Assembly: GCA_036401375.1 (NCBI GenBank)
Contig: DASWVB010000002.1
Span: 459,391 to 523,390 of the forward strand
Reading direction: 5' to 3'
Length of the DNA: 64,000 nucleotides
Origin: DASWUZ01 sp036401375
Lineage (GTDB): Bacteria; Acidobacteriota; Terriglobia; Terriglobales; Acidobacteriaceae
Under the pieces are notes generated by a model. The model was given only the letters and a program-made list of their open reading frames with translations, was not told the DNA's origin and ran no database searches. Positions 9,048 to 18,202 of the stretch are shown here, piece by piece. The translations under genes and the position numbers were made by a program. Numbering within the stretch: the first letter of the stretch is position 1; each line of letters opens with the position of its first letter.

Positions 9048-9259
9048 GCAGATTCAGTAGGACAGGTCAATCTGGGGCAGGCGCGGCGAGGTCGGCCCTC
9101 GCGCGCGCCGCACTGACATTTTCGATGCCATCATCAAGATACTGCGCCTCACAGCCGCACTGGCGAGTGTGGCGTTCGGGCGTCGTAAAGTGCGCAAGCT
9201 AATACTTAGTAATGCTGGTACAGCCTGACATAGGATGTGCGCATCGGAGATAGCCCTTT

Positions 9260-9775
9260 ATGCCCACAGCCGCCCGTCGAATGCTCTCCATCGCTTTGCT
9301 GGCTATTGCGCCCGTCAGCGTCCGCGCGCAGACCGGTGGGATCGACAAGGTCGCGGCTTACTCCGGCTCGTGGAAGATCACCATCGAGCACCTCGACACC
9401 GCACTGAGCAAGGCCAGTAAAGAGACCACCAATCTGCGCAACGACTGCTGGCGCTCGGCCGGCTACTTCGCCTGCAACCAGTTTGTGGACGGCGACTCCA
9501 AGGTTCTTATCGTCTTCGTCTATAACGCGAAGGACGATACCTACACGTCCTATCAGATTCCGCCTGGTGGAGGGCCCTCCGGTTCAGGCAAACTCCTGAT
9601 CCAGGGAAATACCTGGACGTTTCCTTGGGAGGACACGGACGGCGGCAAGCCGATCTACTTCCGCGTCGTCAACGTATTCACCTCGCCTACGACGATTGAG
9701 TACCGGCAGGAGTTTTCGCGGGATAAGTTGCAGTGGACAGTAACCGCGCGGGGTTCCGAGCAGAAGCTGCCCTAG
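9260..9775 (+). CDS. Secreted protein of unknown function
   Basis: 171 residues with a signal peptide (1 to about 24, ending VRAQ). The mature part begins with a YSGSWKITIEHLDT stretch, contains two cysteines (NDCW and FACNQF, a likely disulfide) and ends in repeated beta-strand patterns (TWTFPWEDTDGG, TTIEYRQEFS, LQWTVTARG). This looks like a small beta-barrel related to DUF1579-type proteins, which are often annotated as hypothetical in acidobacteria. GGAG lies about ten bases before the ATG. Its stop codon lies inside a palindrome shared with the convergent gene. Confidence 0.75.
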   Translation: MPTAARRMLSIALLAIAPVSVRAQTGGIDKVAAYSGSWKITIEHLDTALSKASKETTNLRNDCWRSAGYFACNQFVDGDSKVLIVFVYNAKDDTYTSYQIPPGGGPSGSGKLLIQGNTWTFPWEDTDGGKPIYFRVVNVFTSPTTIEYRQEFSRDKLQWTVTARGSEQKLP

Positions 9776-9801
9776 CGCAAGCTACGAATCTTGCTTTAGG
9801 G
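9770..9801. terminator. Hairpin spanning both stop codons of convergent genes
   Basis: CCCTAGCGCAAG (9770-9781) pairs with CTTGCTTTAGGG (9790-9801): 11 of 12 positions pair, including one G-T, around an 8-base loop. The plus-strand stop (9773-9775) and the minus-strand stop (9782-9784) both lie within it. A bidirectional terminator is likely, though no long T tract follows on either side. Confidence 0.55.
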
Positions 9802-11539
9802 AGTCTCCCTGGTCGCCAACGGCAGCCTCCATCGCGCGCAGGATTCCGTTCGGCTCCGCAACGCCCGCTGCGACAATGGCCTCGGCGCGAGCCTGCGTAT
9901 CGGCTACTGCGTAGATGCGCAGCTCGTCGGCATTTCCGGAAGGACGCAGATGGGCGACGTCGCCGTTTGCGAATCGGATTCGCACACCATCGGTGTAATC
10001 GAGGCCGGTGATCGGAGCGAAGCCGCGAGCCGGAGAGAAAAAAGTTGCCAGGTCATCTCGAATGGCCAGCAGCTGCGATTGGCTGGACTGCGCTGGTACA
10101 GAGCCACCCTCATCTAGCGCCGTGACTCCGGAGGAAAACAAAGCCTCTTTCAGCGCGGCAGCGGCTGGCGAGAAGCGTTGCACAATTCGCAGCGCTATGG
10201 CCCGCGGGAACTGTCGCAGCAGGGCGGCACGGCTGAAGCGGAGAGGCAGCTTGGCGAAGAGTTCCGGCAAGGTGCACTTCTGCTGCCGAGCGCTGAGCAG
10301 CACTCCAAGAATGGGCAGCATAGCGTCGCGAGTAGGCAACGCCTTGAGCGTCTTCCCGTCACGTATGATGTCGCATCCAGTGAGGAAGCCGCCATTCGCC
10401 TCCCATCCGCAGACAGCGCGACGACCCTTGGCGACCGCGGCTTCCATACCCGCGATCACATAAGGGGAGCCGATGCGTGTCTTCGGCTCACAGACGCCGG
10501 CGAGCGAGCTCCGGTCGATGGCGTCGTTGCAGCTGATGGGAACGACCACCGAGTCGGCCCTGAGATAATGGGCGACCACCATGCCAACCAGGTCGCCGCC
10601 ATAGAACTGCACCTTACCTGTCTCGGGCTGAACGGCAAGCACCAGCGGTCGGTCGCTGTCGCCGTCTGTCGAAAGTACCGCGTCAATCGGGCCATGCTCA
10701 GCCACTGCCGCGTCCCTCAAGGCCTGGATCGTCGCCAGCTGTGCCGCATCGATGTTCTCCGTATCGATGGGCACGAAGGTGTCGCTGCGACCGGTGCAGA
10801 TCACCTCCGCACCCATGCGACGCAATATCTCCGGCACCAGGTCACGTCCCACAGCAGAGTGTTGATAGAACAGCAGCCGCATGCCATCCAGCGCGCCCGC
10901 TCCCGCGAACTGGACGTAGCGGTCGATGTACGCCTTGCGCGCCTCATCACTCGCTGGAGGCAGTTCTGCATGGCCCGACTTGAAGCGTCCACCCGGCTCA
11001 AAGATCGATTCAGCCAATGTCTGCGAGTAAAGCCGTTGGCGGACCTCATCCACCTTCCTGCCAATCGGAACCTCGTGGTGCTTTAAAAGCTCGCCGCGGC
11101 AGGTGTTTGTCTTGTAGCCGTTCCGGTCGAAGGGAATATGACTGCCTGTGACCATGATGCTGCCCTTACCCCTGGCCAGCGCAAAGGAGGTCAGCGCCGG
11201 CGTCGGGATGGCTCCCAGGTTGACCGGCCTCATGCCCGCGTCTGTGATCGCGCGCACTACGGCCTGGACGAGCTCGCCACGGCCCTCCTCCTCGGCAACG
11301 TACTGAGTCGAACTCGACCGCAGGTCATAAGCGAAATAGAAATCGTCGCCGTGGCGGATGGCTCCCTCGGCCGGAGACAGCGTCTGCAGGTATTCGAGCT
11401 CCGCCAGGGCACAGATGTACACCTCAAGCTGCGTCAGGTCGACGACCAGGCCGCGTCGCCCGCTGGTCCCGAACTTCAGCTCGCGCGGGGAGTGGTTCAG
11501 GCTATCAGCCAGCGTTGCAGTCGGTGTTTCGAGTGCCAT
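9782..11539 (-). CDS. Phosphohexomutase (phosphoglucomutase/phosphomannomutase)
   Basis: 585 residues from the chosen ATG. It interconverts hexose 1- and 6-phosphates. The N-terminal LKFGTSGRRGLV is typical of the alpha-D-phosphohexomutase family. TGSHIPFDRNGYK holds the catalytic phosphoserine, STDGDSDRPL the metal-binding loop, and a C-terminal domain-4 region contains RPSGNADELRIY. Glucose or mannose specificity cannot be told from motifs. The ATG at 11539 has GGAG upstream; a GTG 19 codons earlier (11596) has none. The TGSH reading of the active-site loop differs from the common TASHNP and is seen in a subset of family members. Confidence 0.88.
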   Translation of the reverse strand: MALETPTATLADSLNHSPRELKFGTSGRRGLVVDLTQLEVYICALAELEYLQTLSPAEGAIRHGDDFYFAYDLRSSSTQYVAEEEGRGELVQAVVRAITDAGMRPVNLGAIPTPALTSFALARGKGSIMVTGSHIPFDRNGYKTNTCRGELLKHHEVPIGRKVDEVRQRLYSQTLAESIFEPGGRFKSGHAELPPASDEARKAYIDRYVQFAGAGALDGMRLLFYQHSAVGRDLVPEILRRMGAEVICTGRSDTFVPIDTENIDAAQLATIQALRDAAVAEHGPIDAVLSTDGDSDRPLVLAVQPETGKVQFYGGDLVGMVVAHYLRADSVVVPISCNDAIDRSSLAGVCEPKTRIGSPYVIAGMEAAVAKGRRAVCGWEANGGFLTGCDIIRDGKTLKALPTRDAMLPILGVLLSARQQKCTLPELFAKLPLRFSRAALLRQFPRAIALRIVQRFSPAAAALKEALFSSGVTALDEGGSVPAQSSQSQLLAIRDDLATFFSPARGFAPITGLDYTDGVRIRFANGDVAHLRPSGNADELRIYAVADTQARAEAIVAAGVAEPNGILRAMEAAVGDQGDSLKQDS

Positions 11540-11861
11540 TCCAGAGGGCTCCAGTTGTCTTTGCCGAGGGGTTGAACCTTTGGCGCTTGGCTGCACTTGG
11601 TTGTGGTTGTCTCATCCAGGTCGCAACAGTGTAGTTACTAGATGTTTAGCGTGAGGGACGGCCCTGCTTCAGGTCAGGATCATGAGAAACGTCAGCTGAT
11701 TCGAGGTTCCAGCGTGCCAGAGCCTCGGCAAGGTTGCGTCTTTACGAGGTCCGTCCGGGGTCTGAGAAGAGTATAAATCGGCACCCTTCATTCGGCTCTC
11801 TTTACCTGGATTTGCGGGGTGAATCAGGCGTGACCTTTACTTCTGCAGCGAGGGAGGACCG
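11540..11861. other. Intergenic region, no gene seen
   Basis: 322 bases between two minus-strand genes. It should hold the promoter of the phosphohexomutase gene, but no convincing -35/-10 pair was found. No open frame with sensible codon use is present. Confidence 0.5.
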
Positions 11862-13187
11862 CTACTGAGGCGCCGGTGCAGCGGACCCCTCGAGCGTCAG
11901 CTCGAAGCGATGACTGACGGGCTGGGCATCCTGCCGCTGGCGCTGCTCTGCCGCCGGGATCGCCCGCGCGAGCGCTGCCGCGGCGGGCAGTGCCTCGGCG
12001 GCTGCCGAGACGTTAATGACTTTGAACCAGGCCGACTCGATGTCGTTCTTCCGCTCCGTGTCATAGGCCACGAGCCGCGCCTGGGCGAGCATGGGAGTGT
12101 CGAGCGTGGCGAGGTTCACTCCCGCGACCAGCTCGTCCGAGGTAAGGGTCGCAACCCTTCGATCATCGATCAGCAGATCGTAGTTGCCGATTGGCAGTCC
12201 ATGCACCTGCAGCGTCTGCTGATCCAGGTTCGAGAGCAGGTCAGAGGCTTTGAGCGTAAGCGCCATCACAGGGTCGAGTTCAGCGGGAGGGAAGGGTAGA
12301 GGCAGCGCCGCATCGAGCTCGCTCCACGTGAGGCGCGCCTTCGCGTGGCGCGGATCGACGGCCGCATGCAGGTCGGTCACCTGCGCGTTGCGTGCCTCGG
12401 CTCCGCCCTTCGCTCCCGCGCTGAGCACCACTGAGGAGACGACCGCCGGCGCGTTCCACGCCTTGAGCAGGCTCTCGGCCATGATCCAGTGGCCGGCCTG
12501 TGCCGGGTGAATGCGATCCGGAATGACCTGCGTGGCGAACTCGGGCGACTGCTGCTGCAGCGTCTTCAAGAGCGCATTCACGGGCGTGTTGAAGTCCGCC
12601 ACCAGGGTCTGCCGTTCGTGGCTCAGCTGCGCGATGAATTCGCTGTCATGCACCAGGGGAGCGTTGTAACCGGCGCCCTGGAGCGGCTCACGGGTGACGT
12701 CGTCATAAGGAGACGGCTCGATCAAGGTAATGCGCGGGTGCGGCGCATTGCGCTGCAACTCTTCAACGATGTGCCGATAACCTGCGGCGTAGGTCGAGAA
12801 GATTCCCAGCTCTTCGGGCCGGTAATAGATGTCGTTCATGCCCAGCATGACCGTGACTACGGTCGGATTAAATGCGAACACGTCGCGACGCAACCGCAAA
12901 TCGACTGGGCCGGCCCAGCCGCCACTCACCTTGTCTCCGCCCACGCCCGCGTTGTGGAAGCTAACTTTCCATCCGGGGAAACGTGTGAGCACGAAGTTTT
13001 CAACGTCCTCGGTGTACTCCCGTTGCTCGGTGATGCTGTCTCCATAAAAAGTGACGCGGTCCCCATCGTGCAGCCCAAAGGTGGAAGCAGACGCGGCGGT
13101 CTGCGCGCGCAATGCGGGCACGTACGCCAGCAGCACGAACGCTGCGAGCGGCAGGGGACTGAGGTGACGCAGTACTCTCTTTTTCAC
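11862..13187 (-). CDS. Secreted SGNH/GDSL hydrolase
   Basis: 441 residues from a GTG start. A signal peptide (VKKRVLRHLSPLPLAAF to LRAQ) is followed by an SGNH fold: FYGDSITEQ (block I Ser), the NAGVGGDKV region (block II Gly), VMLGMNDIYY (block III Asn) and DRIHPAQAGHW (block V Asp/His). Family members are esterases or carbohydrate deacetylases in the periplasm. The C-terminal half (about 260-441) is a less typical beta-rich region. The GTG at 13187 is chosen because GGAGAAGTA directly precedes it and the signal peptide begins there. A longer frame to 13307 would overlap the neighbouring gene and lacks a ribosome site. Confidence 0.85.
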   Translation of the reverse strand: MKKRVLRHLSPLPLAAFVLLAYVPALRAQTAASASTFGLHDGDRVTFYGDSITEQREYTEDVENFVLTRFPGWKVSFHNAGVGGDKVSGGWAGPVDLRLRRDVFAFNPTVVTVMLGMNDIYYRPEELGIFSTYAAGYRHIVEELQRNAPHPRITLIEPSPYDDVTREPLQGAGYNAPLVHDSEFIAQLSHERQTLVADFNTPVNALLKTLQQQSPEFATQVIPDRIHPAQAGHWIMAESLLKAWNAPAVVSSVVLSAGAKGGAEARNAQVTDLHAAVDPRHAKARLTWSELDAALPLPFPPAELDPVMALTLKASDLLSNLDQQTLQVHGLPIGNYDLLIDDRRVATLTSDELVAGVNLATLDTPMLAQARLVAYDTERKNDIESAWFKVINVSAAAEALPAAAALARAIPAAEQRQRQDAQPVSHRFELTLEGSAAPAPQ

Positions 13188-13269
13188 TACTTCTCCAAAC
13201 ACTGGACGGGATCGGTTATGCCGCCCGTTCAGGGTAGACAGATGCGCGGCGCTTAGCAATGGAGAGGCG

Positions 13270-13926
13270 TCAGGACAGCAGGCAATAAGCGACGATGGTC
13301 TGGCCATGCGCTCCGGTTACCGCTTGCAGCTCCGCCAGCAGCGCAGCTTCCAGATCATCCGGATCTACCTCCATCTCGCACGCCGATATCTCTTCGTCGG
13401 TGGCGCCGTGGTAACAGAGCTCGCAGACGCCGAGCCCTTCTTCAGAGCGGATTGGCGGCCCAAACACGCGGCACGTCATCGGTCGTGCTGCGTAGACTTC
13501 ACACGCTCCTGTCGCAGGGTCGAGCGCAGGGCAGGGTTCATCGTCAGCAAACTCCTCAAAGCGCGCCTTCCCCTCCTCGGACTCATCCAGGATGCCATTT
13601 GCCCGATCACCGGGGAAGTCGTGCATGTGCCGGTTTACATACTCGGCGGCGCGGCCGCGAATGCGCCCGGCGCGCGCAGCATCTTTTTCCGTGAGCAGAG
13701 CGAGTTCCCGGCGCAGACGCATGGCGTCGAGTGGGCTGATGGCGAAGGCGCCATAGCAGCACTGTGTGCATCCGGAGCGGCAGACGAGCCATTCGCCGCT
13801 CTTCTTCGTTGTGTCGAGCAAGGCCAGATCGATGATCTGCACCAGGCGACCATCGCTCTCGATGATCGCTGCCGGAACGCCAGCCGTTTCAGTCAAGGTT
13901 TCAATGCTCGTGCACCCGGATGGCAC
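13270..13926 (-). CDS. YkgJ-family cysteine cluster protein
   Basis: 218 residues. The motif CRSGCTQCCYG near residues 48-58, with later cysteines in DEPCPALDPATGACEVYAARPMTCRVFG and GVCELCYHG, matches the YkgJ/CxxCxxCC zinc- or iron-binding family (Fe-S oxidoreductase-like). Its substrate is unknown. The GTG start has no good ribosome site, and an in-frame start a few codons later is possible. The gene lies head to tail with the SGNH hydrolase, 82 bases apart, so the two may share a transcript. Confidence 0.82.
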   Translation of the reverse strand: MPSGCTSIETLTETAGVPAAIIESDGRLVQIIDLALLDTTKKSGEWLVCRSGCTQCCYGAFAISPLDAMRLRRELALLTEKDAARAGRIRGRAAEYVNRHMHDFPGDRANGILDESEEGKARFEEFADDEPCPALDPATGACEVYAARPMTCRVFGPPIRSEEGLGVCELCYHGATDEEISACEMEVDPDDLEAALLAELQAVTGAHGQTIVAYCLLS

Positions 13927-14045
13927 AACGACGACCCGCGCTCACCGGTCTCCGCAACGTTCGACGGCGCGACGTGTTTCCCGTTCCTTGCGGACGGGAT
14001 GCACACATAGCGTGATTGTCCTGATGGCAGGAGATCGATAGGCAC

Positions 14046-15725
14046 TCAGACCGACTTGCTCTTGCGATAGCGCTCGATCAAGGCGTTAGTGGAGCTGTCG
14101 TGCTTTAACTGAGGCGCCTCGGCAGCCTCAAGTTCAGGGATGATGCGCACCGCGAGAACCTTGCCGAGTTCGACGCCCCACTGGTCAAAGGAGTCGATCT
14201 GCCAGATCACGCCCTGCACGAAGACGCTGTGTTCATAGAGTGCGATCAGCTTACCGAGCAGCTCCGGTGTGAGCCGTGGCGCGAGGATGGTATTCGATGG
14301 TCGGTTACCCTCGAAGGTCCGATGAGGGACCAGCCACTCGGCGGTGCCCTCGGCTCGTACCTGGTCCGGTGTCTTGCCAAACGCCAGAGCCTCAGCCTGG
14401 GCGAAGACGTTCGACATCAGGATGTCGTGGTGCTCGCCCAACGGATTGAGGGTCTCAAAGAAGCCGATGAAATCGCACGGGATCAGCCGGGTCCCCTGGT
14501 GGATGAGCTGATAGAAAGAGTGCTGGCCATTGGTGCCGGGCTCGCCCCAGATGATCGGGCCAGTCTCATAGTTCACTACCGCGCCTGAGAGAGTGACGTG
14601 CTTGCCGTTGCTCTCCATGGTGAGCTGCTGCAGGTAGGCTGGAAAGCGCTTCAGGTACTGCTCGTATGGCAGCACGGCCAGGGTCTGGGCGTCGAAGAAG
14701 TCGGCATACCAGAGGGTGAGCAGCCCCATGATCACCGGCATGTTCTGCTCCAGCGGCGCCGTGCGAAAGTGCTCATCCATCGCGTGGAAGCCGCTCAGCA
14801 TCGCTCGAAAGTTCTCCGGTCCGATGGCAATCATGGTGGACAGCCCTATAGCGGAGTCCATTGAATAGCGTCCGCCGACCCAGTCCCAGAAGCCGAACAT
14901 GTTGGCGGTATCGATGCCGAACTTCGCCACCTCTTTGGCATTGGTCGAAACTGCGACGAAGTGGCGTGCAATTGATTTGTCATCCTTCAGCTGCTTCAGG
15001 GCCCATTCGCGAGCGGTGTGAGCGTTGGTCATCGTCTCGAGCGTCGTGAATGTCTTCGACGAGACAATAAAGAGCGTCTCCTCCGCATCGAGATCGCGCG
15101 TCGCCTCCCCGAAGTCAGTTCCATCCACATTCGAGACGAAGCGGAAGGTCATATCTCGTTCGCTGTAGTAGCGGAGCGCCTCGTAAGCCATGACGGGCCC
15201 CAGGTCCGAGCCGCCAATGCCGATGTTGACTACGTTGCGAATGCGTTTGCCGCTGAAACCCTTCCAGGCGCCGCTGCGAACGTCAGCGGCGAAGGCGGCC
15301 ATGCGGTCTAGAACCGTGTGCACCTCGGGAACTACGTCGGCCCCGTCCACCACGATCTTCTGGTCGCGAGGCGCACGGAGCGCGGTATGCAGCACGGCGC
15401 GGTTCTCGGTGATGTTGATCTTGTCGCCGCGGAACATCGCCTCGGCGCGCTCCTTGAGCCCCGATTGCTTGGCGAGTTTAAAGAGCAGCTTCAGAGTCTC
15501 GTCTGTGATCCGGTGCTTCGAGTAGTCGAGATAGATCCCGTCCACCTCGAGGCGTAGCCGAGTTCCCCGGCCGGCATCCTGAGCGAACAACTCACGCAGG
15601 TGAACGTGCTTTATCTCGCCATGATGCGATTCAAGCGCCTTCCAAGCAGGGAGCTCGCGCAGTGGGGTAGTCGCCTTTGTAGTCGCAGGAGAGGCAGGGT
15701 TATTCGACGGTGCAACCGGGGTCAT
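14046..15725 (-). CDS. pgi: Glucose-6-phosphate isomerase
   Basis: 559 residues from the chosen ATG. It interconverts glucose 6-phosphate and fructose 6-phosphate. Family signatures are clear: NIGIGGSDLGPVMAYEAL, FVSNVDGTDF, VVSSKTFTTLETMTN, WVGGRYSMDSAIGL, and the C-terminal QGVIWQIDSFDQWGVELGK, which is the PGI signature with the catalytic Lys. The ATG at 15725 is preceded by GAGG at a normal distance; the frame stays open 21 codons further with no ribosome site. It stands alone. Confidence 0.96.
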   Translation of the reverse strand: MTPVAPSNNPASPATTKATTPLRELPAWKALESHHGEIKHVHLRELFAQDAGRGTRLRLEVDGIYLDYSKHRITDETLKLLFKLAKQSGLKERAEAMFRGDKINITENRAVLHTALRAPRDQKIVVDGADVVPEVHTVLDRMAAFAADVRSGAWKGFSGKRIRNVVNIGIGGSDLGPVMAYEALRYYSERDMTFRFVSNVDGTDFGEATRDLDAEETLFIVSSKTFTTLETMTNAHTAREWALKQLKDDKSIARHFVAVSTNAKEVAKFGIDTANMFGFWDWVGGRYSMDSAIGLSTMIAIGPENFRAMLSGFHAMDEHFRTAPLEQNMPVIMGLLTLWYADFFDAQTLAVLPYEQYLKRFPAYLQQLTMESNGKHVTLSGAVVNYETGPIIWGEPGTNGQHSFYQLIHQGTRLIPCDFIGFFETLNPLGEHHDILMSNVFAQAEALAFGKTPDQVRAEGTAEWLVPHRTFEGNRPSNTILAPRLTPELLGKLIALYEHSVFVQGVIWQIDSFDQWGVELGKVLAVRIIPELEAAEAPQLKHDSSTNALIERYRKSKSV

Positions 15726-16055
15726 GTCTGTGCCTCGTGAGAGATGATGATGCTTCGGAATGAACGCCCGTCCGATGGACCGGTACAAGTGCTACGGCGT
15801 CAAGCACTAGTGCAGCACCGGGAGGCTGAAACGTCAAGCAGCACCGGTCCAGTCTTAGCACGCGGACATCTCAGCGCCGGGAGGGCGATGCGAATGTACT
15901 ACTTTGAGGGGAGAGCAAAATAATCAGCTACTTACACCCCGCGCAGCATATACTCCGTTGCGGATACCTTTTCGCATTTTACTGGATGGCTATGGGAGAG
16001 ATGTAGACAAGGATCCCTGAGCGAAGAGACTGCCTTCGCCGGACGGGGGTGAAAC
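15726..16055. other. Intergenic region upstream of pgi with nested inverted repeats
   Basis: 330 bases. TGGACCGGT at 15776-15784 is inverted at 15843-15851, and AGTGCT/AGCACT lies nested inside. A CGTCAAGCA direct repeat also occurs twice within this block. The position, 50-126 bases upstream of the pgi start, fits a regulatory site, but nothing identifies a regulator. Confidence 0.35.
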
Positions 16056-16376
16056 TTGCTATCTGGATTGGTCTATGCCGCGGTTGGTCAGAACTCTAAT
16101 CGATTCAAACTGTGTGCTTCCGTCTCCCTGGCTACGCGGAAGCTTCACGTACCATCCACCCCTGTAGGTACTACGATCGGCAGGGTGCTGGATACGATGG
16201 CCTCCGGTCGCTATCAGCCAGGTCCCAGCGCGCTCATTAACTCCGCGGAGATTCGCGAGGCAGTAAAGCATCGCATCGGCCTGCACGAGGAGACTGTGGA
16301 CCTCAGAGCCTGGGGCATGCACCTTCCGCAGGATGTGCTGCTGAGCGATCTGAATCGAGTTCTCGGTATAGGCTAG
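16056..16376 (+). CDS. Hypothetical short protein
   Basis: 106 residues from a TTG start; no family recognised. The middle and end (TIGRVLDTMASGRYQPGP, ALINSAEIREAVKHRIGLHEETVDL) have an amphipathic helical look and codon use like the surroundings, which is why it is kept. A GGGGGTGA stretch lies upstream of the TTG. The opposite strand is also open here, so the call is uncertain. Confidence 0.35.
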   Translation: MLSGLVYAAVGQNSNRFKLCASVSLATRKLHVPSTPVGTTIGRVLDTMASGRYQPGPSALINSAEIREAVKHRIGLHEETVDLRAWGMHLPQDVLLSDLNRVLGIG

Positions 16377-16408
16377 CTTTAGGCCTCGCGCGCGCCGGCT
16401 TATCGCTG

Positions 16409-16999
16409 ATGATGAATGATGCACTACCCTCGGATCGATTGTCCGGCCCGGCCACCCGCACGCGCCGTGGTATCTGGCGAGCGAATCCAGTGCTGCGTCC
16501 CTTTGCCTTTGCCGGCGTGCTGGCCCCGATGGTGCGTGCTCTGGCGCTGGGCTGGTTTGCCTTGCTAACGACGGCATCATGCCCCGCCCTGGACACCCGG
16601 GCAGCGGGCGCGGGCCCGTCACAGGCCGCATGCACTCTGGTGGTCCACGTAGAGGGAGTTCGTAACCAGAGGGGGGTCGTCGGCGGGGCACTGTTCACAT
16701 CGAGCAGCGGCTGGCCCGAGGACGGGTCGAGGGCCTTCGCACAGGTCTCGAGTCCGACCAAGGGCAGCACCGCTACACTCGCTTTCAGCCATCTGCCGCA
16801 GGGTCGCTACGGGGTCGTCGTCCTGCACGACGAAAATCAGAACAAGAAGCTCGACCGCAACATGTTCGGGGTGCCGAAAGAGGGCTTTGGATTCGCTAAC
16901 AATCCGCGCGTTATGCTGAGCGCCCCCTCGATAGACAAGGCGACGCTGAATGTCAGCTGCCCGTCTACGGAGACCACGATCCGCCTGATCTACAAGTAG
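16409..16999 (+). CDS. Secreted DUF2141 protein
   Basis: 196 residues from the first ATG. An internal ATG at 16529 (residue 41) would begin a tidy signal peptide (MVRALALGWFALLTTASC) and may be the true start, giving 156 residues. The mature part matches DUF2141: CTLVVHVEGVRNQRGVVGGALF, LPQGRYGVVVLHDENQNKKLDRN, and GFGFANNPR. These are small periplasmic beta-sandwich proteins of unknown role, common in acidobacteria and bacteroidetes. The last codons and the stop lie inside a 14-base tandem repeat. Confidence 0.82.
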   Translation: MMNDALPSDRLSGPATRTRRGIWRANPVLRPFAFAGVLAPMVRALALGWFALLTTASCPALDTRAAGAGPSQAACTLVVHVEGVRNQRGVVGGALFTSSSGWPEDGSRAFAQVSSPTKGSTATLAFSHLPQGRYGVVVLHDENQNKKLDRNMFGVPKEGFGFANNPRVMLSAPSIDKATLNVSCPSTETTIRLIYK

Positions 17000-17034
17000 A
17001 GCGGGGCAAGTAAAGCGCGGCAAGTAGAGCGCGG
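16993..17034 (+). repeat. Three tandem copies of a 14-base repeat over a stop codon
   Basis: Units begin at 16993 (CAAGTAGAGCGGGG), 17007 (CAAGTAAAGCGCGG) and 17021 (CAAGTAGAGCGCGG), each one base different from the next. A looser fourth copy with two extra bases follows to about 17053. The TAG stop of the DUF2141 gene (16997-16999) belongs to the first unit. Confidence 0.85.
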
Positions 17035-17215
17035 CACAGGTAGAGCGCAGCGGCAGGTGAGGGCTGGGAATGGAGAGCTGCTGGATGGGAGTAAGATTAA
17101 GGGTGAGTCAGAGGTTCTGGGCGAGTCGACCCGCAGTCCGCTCCGTCAGGAGAAGACGGTCGATTGCGGCTCACCTCCGAAGAGCCGCTAGCGTCCAACT
17201 CCCGGTAGGTGTCGC

Positions 17216-17857
17216 ATGATGCGATTCTCGCAGCCTCAGTCCCTGAACACTCGACTGTTAAAGTCTGCCGTCCTGGGCTCCCTTTCCGTGGCCGCAGCCC
17301 TGGCGGCAGCAGGTACAGGCTCAGCCCAGACGCAGACCTACGCTCCGCCGCCACCGGCCGTGCAGCCGGCTCCAGAGTGGGCACCCCAGGGGATCGAGAG
17401 TCTAGGGCAGAACGCCACTACCCGTGAGGACTTCACCCTCAGCAAGCAGATGCTGCAGTTCGCTCAGAAATTCCTTGACAACTCTGATCAGGAGACCCGC
17501 CGGGTAGTCGCTGGTCTTGATGGGGTCACCGTGCACAGCTATCACTTCCGAGAGCCCGGACTCTATGATTCAGGCGCTGTCGAGGCCATCAAGGAACAGT
17601 ACCGCGCCGCCGGATGGAAGCACCTGGTGAGCTCCCACGGAGTCCAGGACCACGCAGGGGTCACTGACCTCTGGATTCGTTTCGACAACGCTCAGATCAC
17701 CAACATGGCGGTGCTGCTCGCCGGCCCTCGCGATCTGAACTTCGTAGCTTTTTCGGGGATGGTAAGGCCGCTGGACCTTTTGCACCTGAGTGGACACTTC
17801 GGCATACCCCGCTTTGATGCGGGAGCGTTCGTGCCCGCGCCCGACAGCCGCCCCTGA
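17216..17857 (+). CDS. Secreted DUF4252 protein
   Basis: 213 residues with a signal peptide (to about 38, GTGSAQ), a short proline-rich linker, then a DUF4252 domain (about 70-205): LSKQMLQFAQKFLDNSD, VVAGLDGVTVHSYHF, GAVEAIKEQYRAAGWKHLVS, and RDLNFVAFSGMVRPLDLLHL. In many genomes DUF4252 proteins sit beside ECF sigma factors; no sigma factor is present here. Function is unknown. The start is ATGATG, and either may be used. Confidence 0.85.
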   Translation: MMRFSQPQSLNTRLLKSAVLGSLSVAAALAAAGTGSAQTQTYAPPPPAVQPAPEWAPQGIESLGQNATTREDFTLSKQMLQFAQKFLDNSDQETRRVVAGLDGVTVHSYHFREPGLYDSGAVEAIKEQYRAAGWKHLVSSHGVQDHAGVTDLWIRFDNAQITNMAVLLAGPRDLNFVAFSGMVRPLDLLHLSGHFGIPRFDAGAFVPAPDSRP

Positions 17858-18202
17858 TCGTCCGGTGCCCGCCGGCGTTGAATCATAACTATACGTCTGA
17901 GTGATCCTCTCCTTCTGAGAGATTGCGCAGGCTCATGCCCATCGCGCTCCGAGGCATCGGGCTGGCCGCTCTGACACGCTCAGGTGCTACCGACTCAGCT
18001 CACGGCCGGTCCTCAGTGGACGGCGGATCTCAGACCGGCCCCGCACTCCCGTACTCTTTCCCGTCTTGATTCCTTTCAGTAACCCTCTCTTCAAGCGCCT
18101 GTTTGTGGAGTATTGTGATCCTGCTCCCCACAACAGAGAAAACGGCGTGCCGTAACGGCGTTGCGCCAGAAAACTAGTAGTGCTGAAAACGAGGTTGGTC
18201 CC
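17858..18202. other. Intergenic region with a long-looped inverted repeat
   Basis: 345 bases before the NHL protein gene. GGCCGGTC at 18004-18011 is inverted as GACCGGCC at 18033-18040 around a 21-base loop. This may be a terminator of the DUF4252 transcript or an operator for the next gene. Nothing else is recognised. Confidence 0.35.

Noticed and set aside
13187..13307. N-terminal extension of the SGNH hydrolase
   Set aside because: It overlaps the YkgJ-type gene, has no ribosome site, and would bury the signal peptide 40 residues inside the protein.
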